Below, piece after piece: positions 11,261-19,825 of a stretch of DNA of 43,850 bases (its first letter is position 1; each line of letters opens with the position of its first letter). Made by a program: the position numbers and the translations under genes. The notes below the pieces were generated by a model that was not told the DNA's origin, ran no database searches, and worked only from the letters and a program-made list of their open reading frames with translations. The DNA is from Treponema sp. (GTDB taxonomy: Bacteria; Spirochaetota; Spirochaetia; Treponematales; Breznakiellaceae). The stretch is from assembly GCA_031255285.1 (NCBI GenBank), contig JAIRSU010000127.1:1-43850 (forward strand), given 5' to 3'.

Positions 11261-11266
11261 ATCCCC
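11036..11266. repeat. 21-bp minisatellite, 11 tandem units of three variant types
   Basis: Units A=atacccgcgtactaaactttg, B=atacccgagtattaaactctg, C=gtactcgagtattaaactctg in order A'-A-B-A-B-C-A-B-C-C-B'. Contains the palindrome TACTCGAGTA. Confidence 0.97.
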
Positions 11267-11314
11267 AATTACTTATTACTTTTCCCTCAGACGTGGTTTG
11301 AAAGCCGCCGCCCT

Positions 11315-11530
11315 TTAATAGCCTGAAAAATACGGCTGTTTAAGAAACTCTACGGGCGGCTGCGTCTTTATTCCAGAGAATACAATCCTATAGATAAACC
11401 TCCCGAATGCGGGAACCTGCCAAATTGAGCCGTCCTGCGCTAGGATACCGCCCGCGCATTTTGCGCGATTAAATTTGCCGTCGTCTCTCAAGCACCATTC
11501 CCCTCTTACAAGGTTGTCTAACAGTCTTCG
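11315..11530 (-). pseudogene. Start-less coding remnant of unknown family
   Basis: Open frame LLDNLVRGEWCLRDDGKFNRAKCAGGILAQDGSIWQVPAFGRFIYRIVFSGIKTQPPVEFLKQPYFSGY* with protein-like composition and no plausible ATG start; lies immediately after the nucleotidyltransferase stop. Confidence 0.35.
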
Positions 11531-12303
11531 CTTGCACGTTTATTATTTTTATGATCATGGGGGGGAGCCTCGGACATTTGAGGAGCTGTTTTACAAAACA
11601 GCTCCAAGTCTTCCGGTGTCCCCAGTCCGTACATTCCATTTCCGACGGAACCGATGTTGCAATAGACAATCTTCGCGCCGTGTTCGATGTTAATATTGTA
11701 GACAGGCGCTACGTAGAACTCGCCGTTGACGCGCATATTTTTCGCAATCATTTCCTTTGCGCCGTTTACAAAGTCTGCACCATGTGCAAAGTTATATATA
11801 CCGACAGTAGCTTCACTCGATATAACCTCTTTCTCGCGGACTTCAGTGACAAAACCGTTTGCATCATACCGAATGAAAGACCATTTCTTATCGTCTGCTG
11901 TCATTGTCATGATAAGCCCATCATTCTTACCCTGACGTTCAAGATAATCGTTAATGCCAATATTCACATACTGGTCGGAGTTAGCTATCATCAGCGCGTC
12001 TTGATTGTTGATGTAATCCTCAGCGAGCAACACGGTACACGCTGCCCCTTCCGTAACCTGTGATACAGGCACGACAGCGCAATTCGGCGCGATTTTGTTC
12101 AATTTTTCACAGAGCGAGTATTTTTCAATATGTTCCGCAAGGCATATGAAAATAAATCTATGCTCTTGTTTTGGACGTAAGTTGTTGACGACAACCTCAA
12201 TCATAGGTTTGCCGTGTACGGGAATTAACGGCTTTGGCAAAGTGTAGCCAACGTTTGCGAATCTGCTGCCGCGCCCTGCCATGGGTATCACAATATTTAA
12301 CAT
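11518..12303 (-). CDS. Sugar nucleotidyltransferase family protein
   Basis: MLNIVIPMAGRGSRFANVGYTLPKPLIPVHGKPMIEVVVNNL; NTP_transferase signature. Confidence 0.85.
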   Translation of the reverse strand: MLNIVIPMAGRGSRFANVGYTLPKPLIPVHGKPMIEVVVNNLRPKQEHRFIFICLAEHIEKYSLCEKLNKIAPNCAVVPVSQVTEGAACTVLLAEDYINNQDALMIANSDQYVNIGINDYLERQGKNDGLIMTMTADDKKWSFIRYDANGFVTEVREKEVISSEATVGIYNFAHGADFVNGAKEMIAKNMRVNGEFYVAPVYNINIEHGAKIVYCNIGSVGNGMYGLGTPEDLELFCKTAPQMSEAPPHDHKNNKRASEDC

Positions 12304-12630
12304 TTAGTCCCCCTCCGATAAATATTTATCGTTTTTTGCACCGGGTATTTTAACCACAGTATTTACAGCATCAGTTATCGCACGAAAATCTGTTGATTCT
12401 CCGGGTTCTATTACGATAATGTCACCTGCTTTATATATTTTTCCGTTCATTTCAACCTCTCCCGAAATCACTACTGTCAGTTCAACGGCGATCTTATGGT
12501 AGTGTGCGGACTCATAATCTCCTGATTTGTAAGTTTTTACAGCAACTTCAACAGACTCGGTTTTTAGCAAAGACGGATCAAAGTCTCCGACAAACCAACC
12601 GCCCTTCATATCTTTCAACTTATACAATTT
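12304..12630 (-). CDS. Small cupin-fold protein
   Basis: MKLYKLKDMKGGWFVGDFDPS...KTYKSGDYESAHYHKIAVELTVVISGEVEMNGKIYKAGDIIVIEPGE; start inside the listed ORF. Confidence 0.75.
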   Translation of the reverse strand, partial: KLYKLKDMKGGWFVGDFDPSLLKTESVEVAVKTYKSGDYESAHYHKIAVELTVVISGEVEMNGKIYKAGDIIVIEPGESTDFRAITDAVNTVVKIPGAKNDKYLSEGD

Positions 12631-13363
12631 CATTAAACACTCTCCGTTTTCGCAAATATTCTTCGTAGAGTTCAATACCTTTACGGTGGTTCAGATTAAA
12701 ATATTGCTCCTGATTAATTCGGTATATACCGATTTTCTTGCCAAGCAAAACCATTTCATTATAGGCGGGGCAGATATAATATTTACCGTCAACGCTTGCT
12801 TCCTTTTTTATCATTGAGAATACAGCGCTGACAAAATCCTCTGCGCGTTTGAAGTAATAGAATCCACTAGTGGCATTGCGGCTGATAGGACGTTTTTCCG
12901 CCGCCTCTATGACAAAACCGTTTTCGTTAAGTCTGACATACGACCATCGGGGGTGGATACCGTCAAATACGATAACGCCGCCGTCATAGTTTTTCTGCGA
13001 AAAACAGTTTACAACATCTTGCAGATTAAGCGTTACAATATGTCCACTGTTGTATATTATAAGCGGCTCGTCCATAACAAAGTTGTCAAACGCCAGCATA
13101 CAACTGCAAGCCGCACCACTCGTGTCGCCCCGCGACACAACAATTTCCGCATCTGGCGCAAGCATTTTTACAACACTGTCAAGCTTGTACTTTACCACAT
13201 CCACTCTGTGCAGGATAAATACCAGTTCCGCATCTTTTACGGCGGACAGCGCCTCACAGACATATTGCAGTATTGTTTTCCGCTCAATTTCGTACAAGCT
13301 ACGCCCATATGGCGTATCTATGCCTTGGATTTTATTCTCCAAAATAGGTATCAGTATTTTCAC
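12620..13363 (-). CDS. Nucleotidyltransferase-like protein
   Basis: MKILIPILENKIQGIDTPYGRSLYEIERKTILQYVCEAL...SYVRLNENGFVIEAAEKRPISRNATSGFYYFKRAEDF; parallels the 11518 protein. GTG start in GTGA overlap. Confidence 0.7.
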   Translation of the reverse strand: MKILIPILENKIQGIDTPYGRSLYEIERKTILQYVCEALSAVKDAELVFILHRVDVVKYKLDSVVKMLAPDAEIVVSRGDTSGAACSCMLAFDNFVMDEPLIIYNSGHIVTLNLQDVVNCFSQKNYDGGVIVFDGIHPRWSYVRLNENGFVIEAAEKRPISRNATSGFYYFKRAEDFVSAVFSMIKKEASVDGKYYICPAYNEMVLLGKKIGIYRINQEQYFNLNHRKGIELYEEYLRKRRVFNEIV

Positions 13364-13998
13364 GCCCCCCCCCCCGCACTCTCAGAGCGTTTTATACTTT
13401 CAACAATGTTCTCATATGTCACATCATAAACAGTATCGACTCTCATAACATTTGCACCGGCGCTTTCGGCGGCTTGTATACCATTTTTGTTATCCTCGAC
13501 AACAAGGCATGCGCGGGGTGAAAAGCCCAATTTTGCAATAGCCGTGTTATAAATCTCAGGGTTAGGCTTCGCCTTTTTCACATCCTGATTGGACAATGAA
13601 AACTGCAAATAAGGAGTGAGATTGGCTTTCTTCATCATAATATCAACCGTATCACGAATTGAATTTGAAGCTACCGCCAATTTATAACCTTCGGCGTTGA
13701 GTCGTGACAATGCAAATTCATGTACAAATATCGGACGGCAATATCGATATATCTTTTCCGCCGTGTACTCCTGTTTCAGCATATTGATATACGGGTGGAG
13801 CCCTTGCGGCAAGCCGTGTTCGCGCGACATCATTTTCAGCTTGTCCGAAGTCGGAAGTCCATCGTATGTCACAAGGTGGTCATAGCGACTGATTTCATAG
13901 CCGAACAGCGACAACGCTTTGTTGAGTGCTTCATAATGCCATTCTTTAGCTTCTATCAGAACGCCATCCATATCGAATATTATTCCTTTGATCTTCAC
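13360..13998 (-). CDS. HAD-superfamily hydrolase (beta-phosphoglucomutase-like)
   Basis: IKGIIFDMDGVLIEAKEWHYEALNKAL...LAVASNSIRDTVD...KPNPEIYNTAIAKLG...CLVVEDNKNGIQAAESAGANV. Confidence 0.92.
   Translation of the reverse strand: MKIKGIIFDMDGVLIEAKEWHYEALNKALSLFGYEISRYDHLVTYDGLPTSDKLKMMSREHGLPQGLHPYINMLKQEYTAEKIYRYCRPIFVHEFALSRLNAEGYKLAVASNSIRDTVDIMMKKANLTPYLQFSLSNQDVKKAKPNPEIYNTAIAKLGFSPRACLVVEDNKNGIQAAESAGANVMRVDTVYDVTYENIVESIKRSESAGGGA
13365..13375 (-). repeat. Poly-G(11) tract at the HAD/nucleotidyltransferase junction
   Basis: C x11 on + strand (cacgCCCCCCCCCCCgcac). Confidence 0.97.
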
Positions 13999-14600
13999 CT
14001 GAAAAAAACCTCCGCTTCGCTCGGTTTATCTGTACAAAGATACAGATTATCACGGTTTTTATATTGCAAAAGACGCTCCCACAACGCCGCATATTCCAAC
14101 TTGTGCAATTCCGGCGACACGACTGACACAATCTTTCCACTATCAAGCAATTGCTCAATTGATTTATCAATGTGGTCGCAATCCGTAAACCGGTCGAGCC
14201 ACACGCCATTGCTTCGCTCCCAAAACGCGGGATCGGGTTCAAACTCGCTGGAGCGAGTGAATATGTTATAACCCCGCTTAATATAGACATATTGTTCCGG
14301 CACGGATGCGTCAAACAAAAACGCGCTCTGCGGGAGTTCCGGCAACAGCAAGTACAATCCATCCGCCTTAATGTTCAGCGCGAGAACGCAGTTACCGCCG
14401 TATTGTGAGTGTATGCGCAATAAGTCTTCAAACTTCGGCGCTGATTCATCAGCCGGATTGTGTGAGATTACAAGCCCGCCGCGGTAATCGCGTATATCTG
14501 TTTCGACGCCATAACCAGACACAAAAGCGCGTTTGATAGCGGAAAGCGTATTCTTTTCGGACTCCACACACCAGAATCCACGGTGAGCAAGAATGGTCAT
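13995..14600 (-). CDS. Glycerophosphodiester phosphodiesterase/PI-PLC superfamily protein
   Basis: [51 protein letters not shown]...NT...ETDIR...SHN GDPD signature. Confidence 0.8.
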   Translation of the reverse strand: MTILAHRGFWCVESEKNTLSAIKRAFVSGYGVETDIRDYRGGLVISHNPADESAPKFEDLLRIHSQYGGNCVLALNIKADGLYLLLPELPQSAFLFDASVPEQYVYIKRGYNIFTRSSEFEPDPAFWERSNGVWLDRFTDCDHIDKSIEQLLDSGKIVSVVSPELHKLEYAALWERLLQYKNRDNLYLCTDKPSEAEVFFR

Positions 14601-15382
14601 TCAGATCCTCCATAGTCAGTTTTATTAACCGCTATTATATCGTCATAGGTTATAGGTTTCGGCGTCCATTTAACAAGATTTCCTGATTGAACCTCGTAAC
14701 TAAATCTCTCAATGAAATCCAATATATTCATATCCGCGCTCCAATCTTTTAAATCCGCGAAATTATATTCCCACCACTTTGACTCAAGCAACCGCTCAAT
14801 CACTTTTGGTGGAAAACGATACTTTAGAGTCCTTGCAGGAACGCCGCCCACAACGGCGTACGGCGGTATGTCTTTGGTGACGACAGCTCTTGCCGCAACG
14901 ACCGCGCCTGAATGGATAGTCACGCCTTGCTTAATAAGGGCATCCGCGCCAATCCAAACATCGTTTTCAATAACAATACGTCCGTCAGGAGGTCTGGGAA
15001 CGGTAGTATATGTTGTGTTGCTCCTGTCTGAAAGCGCTTGCTTAAATGGAGGCAGATACTTGTCATAAGTTAGGCTTGACGTTGTAAATCTCTCAAGCGG
15101 GTGTTGTACAGACATAATACATACGCCTCCAGCAATACTACAATATCTGCCCATTACCGTTGTCGTGGGGAAAGCAACCCATGAATACGAAAAGCTCCCG
15201 ATGGTAAATAATGAACTGCCGCTAAAAATCCCGGTATACGGCTCAATTTGGGTTCCACCCCCCCCCCCGTGAGGTAAAATATTTAATTTAGTTCCAACCT
15301 TGATTGAGTTGTTAGTTCCAAAAAATATATTGCTTTTACGGAAAAGCTCCAGCGTTTGTTCGGTAATAACTATTTCAGCCAT
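14597..15382 (-). CDS. CatB/XAT-like left-handed beta-helix O-acetyltransferase
   Basis: [29 protein letters not shown]...[57 protein letters not shown]. Confidence 0.9.
   Translation of the reverse strand: MAEIVITEQTLELFRKSNIFFGTNNSIKVGTKLNILPHGGGGGTQIEPYTGIFSGSSLFTIGSFSYSWVAFPTTTVMGRYCSIAGGVCIMSVQHPLERFTTSSLTYDKYLPPFKQALSDRSNTTYTTVPRPPDGRIVIENDVWIGADALIKQGVTIHSGAVVAARAVVTKDIPPYAVVGGVPARTLKYRFPPKVIERLLESKWWEYNFADLKDWSADMNILDFIERFSYEVQSGNLVKWTPKPITYDDIIAVNKTDYGGSE
15258..15268 (-). repeat. Poly-G(11) tract inside the acetyltransferase coding sequence
   Basis: C x11 on + strand; encodes the G-run in [13 protein letters not shown]. Confidence 0.97.
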
Positions 15383-17531
15383 TTTCACCCGCTCCTTCAT
15401 TCGGTCTTTCGCCTTTGGTTAGCGCAATCTTGTGCAAGGTCTTGTCTGCGGTTTCCAAATACTCGATTACATCATGCGAAAACCCTTTGTATTCGCCTAT
15501 TTCACTCAAAGCAAGAATCGCGTTTTTCACCGTTGCGTTCGTATTGAACTCCTTATAATCCCGAGAGACGCGCTCGTCCATAAAATCTACTAGAGCCATT
15601 GACCAATTTTCGGGTAATTCATTTTCCTTATGCCCCGCTATGCTCTCGGAAAAAACCCCATATATCATCTTTGCCAGTTTAGCGCAGTCAAAAGCGGCGT
15701 CTTTACATTCTTGAAACCATTTCATGGCGTAATACGCCCACAACAAAACGCTAAGGTTTGGCGCGGTAGTTATTCCTCTTCGCAAGATATGATATAAGAC
15801 TTCCGATATTGAAAAAGCCTTCGGCAATGTTTTAATTTCGCCTGAGAAGAAACTTTTATACAGTTGAACAATTGCGCCACTATTTTTATAAATTGATTGC
15901 GTCGTTAATGCGTCAAAATAAATGTCGCCGTTATCTTTTAGATATTCTTTATTCGCGTCGATCCACCGATTTATATCGCCGTAAGCGATACTCTGTTCAA
16001 GCAAGGTATAAAATGAATCATCGTTATTTGTAATAAGATTTGAAAACAGGAGTTTTGCGGTTTCATTAAATGAAAAGAAGTTTGTTATTGCTGTATCCGC
16101 AAACCTTTTCCTATACCTATGCATCATTTTGAATTTGTTCTTATCCTCGAATTCTATCATGTCATAATAATCAGCTTGCGTAAAAGCGGATACCCCGCCG
16201 TTCTCGGCGAGTCTGCAAATTGCTTTGTGCAAAAGAGAAAATCCATGTCCCCAGACAACATTACCATGTACAATATCCTCTACGGCAGAACTACACCTAA
16301 TTGAGACAACCCAGCCTTTTATAATTCTTTTGTCTTTAGAGCCGTTAAAGAGGTCTTGGAATTCTAAAGGAAACTTGTTCGTTACATCATCCGGCGCCAT
16401 AAGAAAATGCGAATAGATGACAAGCAACTCGGTGGCGTATACCTTGTTTAAGAAGCTTGGAAAGTATGTCCACGGGGCCACATATTTCCACCCAAACCAA
16501 AAATTCACACATCTGAGGTACTCCTTTAATATTGGAAACGCGTTCCAAAACGCTTGAAGAAACCACAGAAAATCCGGAGCGCCAAGAGTCTGGCAAGCAA
16601 ACAGAGAGGCTTCAAATACGGTCATTCTTCGTAAATCGTCTTTATATCCGTAAAACAGCAAGTCCATTCCGGTCAGCGGTGTAAAAAGCGAAGTATACTC
16701 AATCAGTACCCTGTAATTGAAAACCACTGGGAAATTGCCAAATCTTTTTACGGTAAGGTCGATATTACTATCAATTAACGATATGAACTTGTTTAAGTGC
16801 GAAGCTACCATGTCGGTGCGCGCTTTCAGCACAAACACATCAGGCGGCAACACGTCCAGCGCGGCGGAAAACTGAACCGCTTGCCGCATGAAGTTTGGAT
16901 TAATATTATCATATTCATTGGGACATTTCTGTTCTACGAGAACTATGTTCAGTTTGTTGAGTTTTTCCCTCAGCCCCGCTTCACATTCTTCGATTTCTCC
17001 ATGCCACGTTGATAAGACGATACCTTCAAATACGCCTTTCGTACGAAGTTCTACTAATTTAGACAGTATAATATAAAATTCAAAACGCGCCCTCAACGCG
17101 CCGCACACAACCACCCAATTACGGCGTTTCTTCGAACTGACTGAATAAATCGGCTCCGCCGGTTCGATCGAAAGAGACTGAAAAGCGATAAAACTCTCAT
17201 CGCCGTTAAAGTCAGTGGTGGTAACAAAAAACTGGCTTGCTTCATATATCGTATTAAAAACGACAATTACTTCATGCCAATCGCCGTCAGGAACTGTCTC
17301 AATATAGATTTGCTGAAACCGCCTTGCTTTGTCGCTTACAAAAAACCTGATAGGTGTGGTTGACCTGCATTTGAGCATCGCGGAAAACTTAAGCCTTGTA
17401 CTTACTCCATAAGTGGTTCCCAAATCATAGCACACCCATACATACTTCGCCGTTCCTTTCTTTTGCAAATATGTACCGTCGCTTCTTACACTTATTTCCC
17501 AAGCGTTATCATTGCCTGGTCTCCAACTCAT
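15375..17531 (-). CDS. Large glycan-biosynthesis protein with WavE-like domain and N-terminal CBM-like beta-sandwich
   Basis: [54 protein letters not shown]...[28 protein letters not shown] resembles the WavE LPS synthesis family. Confidence 0.6.
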   Translation of the reverse strand: MSWRPGNDNAWEISVRSDGTYLQKKGTAKYVWVCYDLGTTYGVSTRLKFSAMLKCRSTTPIRFFVSDKARRFQQIYIETVPDGDWHEVIVVFNTIYEASQFFVTTTDFNGDESFIAFQSLSIEPAEPIYSVSSKKRRNWVVVCGALRARFEFYIILSKLVELRTKGVFEGIVLSTWHGEIEECEAGLREKLNKLNIVLVEQKCPNEYDNINPNFMRQAVQFSAALDVLPPDVFVLKARTDMVASHLNKFISLIDSNIDLTVKRFGNFPVVFNYRVLIEYTSLFTPLTGMDLLFYGYKDDLRRMTVFEASLFACQTLGAPDFLWFLQAFWNAFPILKEYLRCVNFWFGWKYVAPWTYFPSFLNKVYATELLVIYSHFLMAPDDVTNKFPLEFQDLFNGSKDKRIIKGWVVSIRCSSAVEDIVHGNVVWGHGFSLLHKAICRLAENGGVSAFTQADYYDMIEFEDKNKFKMMHRYRKRFADTAITNFFSFNETAKLLFSNLITNNDDSFYTLLEQSIAYGDINRWIDANKEYLKDNGDIYFDALTTQSIYKNSGAIVQLYKSFFSGEIKTLPKAFSISEVLYHILRRGITTAPNLSVLLWAYYAMKWFQECKDAAFDCAKLAKMIYGVFSESIAGHKENELPENWSMALVDFMDERVSRDYKEFNTNATVKNAILALSEIGEYKGFSHDVIEYLETADKTLHKIALTKGERPNEGAGENG

Positions 17532-19825
17532 ACTTTCTCCTGTATCTCGTTAAACCGCGTAACCAATTTGTCAAACTTTGCTTCGAGTTCGTAGATGCGT
17601 TTTCGTAATTTAACATTTTCTCTTTGTATAATATCCAATGTCGACAGCATTACTTCTTTCGGCGCATTCAACGCTTTCAAGAGCCAATTTTGCCCTCGCT
17701 CTCGTTCTGAATTCAAAATCTTATTGACAGTATCATAGCCAACGCCGCCGATTAAATCCTCTCGCTCTATGATTTCCGCCGCATCGTAGACAAAACGATC
17801 AATCAACCCCAAATTCCCTAATAAACTCTCAAATCGTGCATTTCCTCTCTTTACATTACCGATAGAAACAAAAGGCTTTTCATTGATTATCGCAAAACAA
17901 GTACCGTGAAAACTATCGGTCAGTACAAATTTCGCGTTTGCGAAATGCCACAGCCATTCCTCAATTTTAGCATCCTCAAGTATACCGAAATCTCTCATTT
18001 GCTCGATTTTTTTCATATAATCCATCTGACGATCAACTATAGTTACAATTCTCAATTTTAACTTTTCGGATAGACGTGTGAGCGCTGCCATTTTCTCGTT
18101 TGTCGGTTCCATAATATATGCGAGAATGAAACCGCCTCCTGTTTTACGTTCTGCGCTTTCCGCAAGTTTAAGATAGTCCGTACGGTTAAGCAAAAACACG
18201 GGATCGCAAGTCACAACGGCGTCCACACCAAACTCTCGAGCAAGCGCAACGCCATCAGTTTCGCGTACCGATACATAATCCAACTCCCGCATATAAACAG
18301 TGACTTCTTCTTTGATCTCTTCAGGGAAAAATGTATGAGCATGTCCAAAAGACGTTGAGTACGCTATCTTTTTTTTTGTTCTTTCCGCAAAAGAAAGCAT
18401 ATAATAATGAGAGTATTCACAAAAATAATTCCAAAGTTGATCCGAGCCTAATATGAACGCGTCAAAGTACCGATTTAACTCATAAAGATTCTCTCTTCTC
18501 CGAAAGTTTGTAATTCTGTAATGTTTTCTCGCAAACGGCAAAGCGTTGGTCTCCTCAACAGCATAGTATTTCTCGCGGTCAGGAGAACGCAACATTCCGA
18601 CTGAAAACCCTTGGTTAGACAGATATTTGTACAAGGCATAGCTTGTAATCATAGAGCCGTAATTCACAATATACCACCACGAAACAAGCCCGATGTCCAT
18701 TATTTCTTTCTTTGCATATCTAAGGGACTTGTTGAATCCATGCTCGTCAAGATGTGTGAAAAAACATTTATGATCTGTATTTTTCCACGTTGGAACGCTC
18801 AACTGTCCGTTACCGCTAATCGCAATGCTCAATTCCTGTCGTTCGCAAAGTATCATTCTCGGACGAATACTCTCAAAAAACCGCCTTCCTTTTTCCGAAT
18901 TTATCAACACACATGACGTACCTTTGCCATCGTCTAGCTCTTTTTTGTGTCTTTCTATACCCCAAAAATCGCCGATTGTTATATCACCGACACGTGGAAT
19001 CTTTGCATATATGCAACTTGAACAACATACACGGGTCGAAAACGCTTTTAAAAAAGCCGTATACCATGCACCTGAACGACCTTCCGTAAAAACAACCTCA
19101 GAATTGTCGGGCTTACTGATACTGATACTGATACTGATACTGTTTCCCCAACCTTTATCTTTCGGTCGGAAATTGACGTTACTTACAATTCCGTTCCCCA
19201 TTTTTACATCCCAAATGTCGTCAATATACGACTGCCACGCCTTGGGACTCGGTACGCCGTGGCACACCAAATCCGCCGTATACAGCCTGTCGTGTTCCCC
19301 AATGTAGTTACGCAACGCGGCTACTTGACACGGGCATCCGCAGAATAGCACTGGTTTATCTGTCGTATCGAGCAGAGTCTTGATTTGACGGTAGACCGTG
19401 TTCGTATCGCTTTGCACATACTTAGACCGCATGAGCCGCGGTAGTTTGGTCCAGTGGTCTACCACCGCATGGCGAACTCCTCGGAAGTCCTCGGTGAATT
19501 CCGCGCCACACACAAAGCCGTTATGCTCCAGTATCCAGTCCGCGGCCAGAACGAACATACCACCGCTGCTCGTTACCCACCGCACCTCGTCCTTTGCCAT
19601 GACCGCATAACAGTCAGGCGCCTGCGGTCCAAACATCGGCGGGTGCAATACCGGGCATACCAGCTCGCACGCCCCGCATTGTACGCACTTCGCGTCGTCT
19701 ATGACTGGGCATAAGAAACCTTCGGCGTCCTCGCGCATTGCTATAGCGTCTACGGCGCATCGATTAAAACACGCGCCGCACCCTGTGCATGCGTCGGGAG
19801 CAAGGTCGCGGATGGTCTTACCCAT
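17528..19825 (-). CDS. FrhB/F420-dehydrogenase beta-subunit-like ferredoxin protein fused to polysaccharide pyruvyl transferase
   Basis: CTGCGACFNRCAVDAIAM...CVQCGACELVCPV (2x 4Fe-4S), FCGCPCQVAALRNYIG, then WWYIVNYGSMITSYALYKYLSNQGFSVGML...FILGSDQLWNYF...VLTDSFHGTCFAIINEKPFVSIG. Confidence 0.88.
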   Translation of the reverse strand: MGKTIRDLAPDACTGCGACFNRCAVDAIAMREDAEGFLCPVIDDAKCVQCGACELVCPVLHPPMFGPQAPDCYAVMAKDEVRWVTSSGGMFVLAADWILEHNGFVCGAEFTEDFRGVRHAVVDHWTKLPRLMRSKYVQSDTNTVYRQIKTLLDTTDKPVLFCGCPCQVAALRNYIGEHDRLYTADLVCHGVPSPKAWQSYIDDIWDVKMGNGIVSNVNFRPKDKGWGNSISISISISKPDNSEVVFTEGRSGAWYTAFLKAFSTRVCCSSCIYAKIPRVGDITIGDFWGIERHKKELDDGKGTSCVLINSEKGRRFFESIRPRMILCERQELSIAISGNGQLSVPTWKNTDHKCFFTHLDEHGFNKSLRYAKKEIMDIGLVSWWYIVNYGSMITSYALYKYLSNQGFSVGMLRSPDREKYYAVEETNALPFARKHYRITNFRRRENLYELNRYFDAFILGSDQLWNYFCEYSHYYMLSFAERTKKKIAYSTSFGHAHTFFPEEIKEEVTVYMRELDYVSVRETDGVALAREFGVDAVVTCDPVFLLNRTDYLKLAESAERKTGGGFILAYIMEPTNEKMAALTRLSEKLKLRIVTIVDRQMDYMKKIEQMRDFGILEDAKIEEWLWHFANAKFVLTDSFHGTCFAIINEKPFVSIGNVKRGNARFESLLGNLGLIDRFVYDAAEIIEREDLIGGVGYDTVNKILNSERERGQNWLLKALNAPKEVMLSTLDIIQRENVKLRKRIYELEAKFDKLVTRFNEIQEKV
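19115..19142. repeat. Hexanucleotide microsatellite (ACTGAT)~4.7, in-frame
   Basis: actgatactgatactgatactgatactg; encodes SISISISIS in the FrhB-pyruvyltransferase protein. Confidence 0.95.

Noticed and set aside
11036-11266. CRISPR array
   Set aside because: The 21-bp units are directly abutting with no unique spacers, and no cas genes are present in the window.
11559-11565. G7 (C7 on coding strand) near the C-terminus of the nucleotidyltransferase
   Set aside because: Too short for a confident claim and would affect only the last few residues.
11551-12063. 170-aa plus-strand ORF and other long plus-strand ORFs opposite left-cluster genes
   Set aside because: Fully antisense to well-supported conserved proteins; no recognisable domain or SD.
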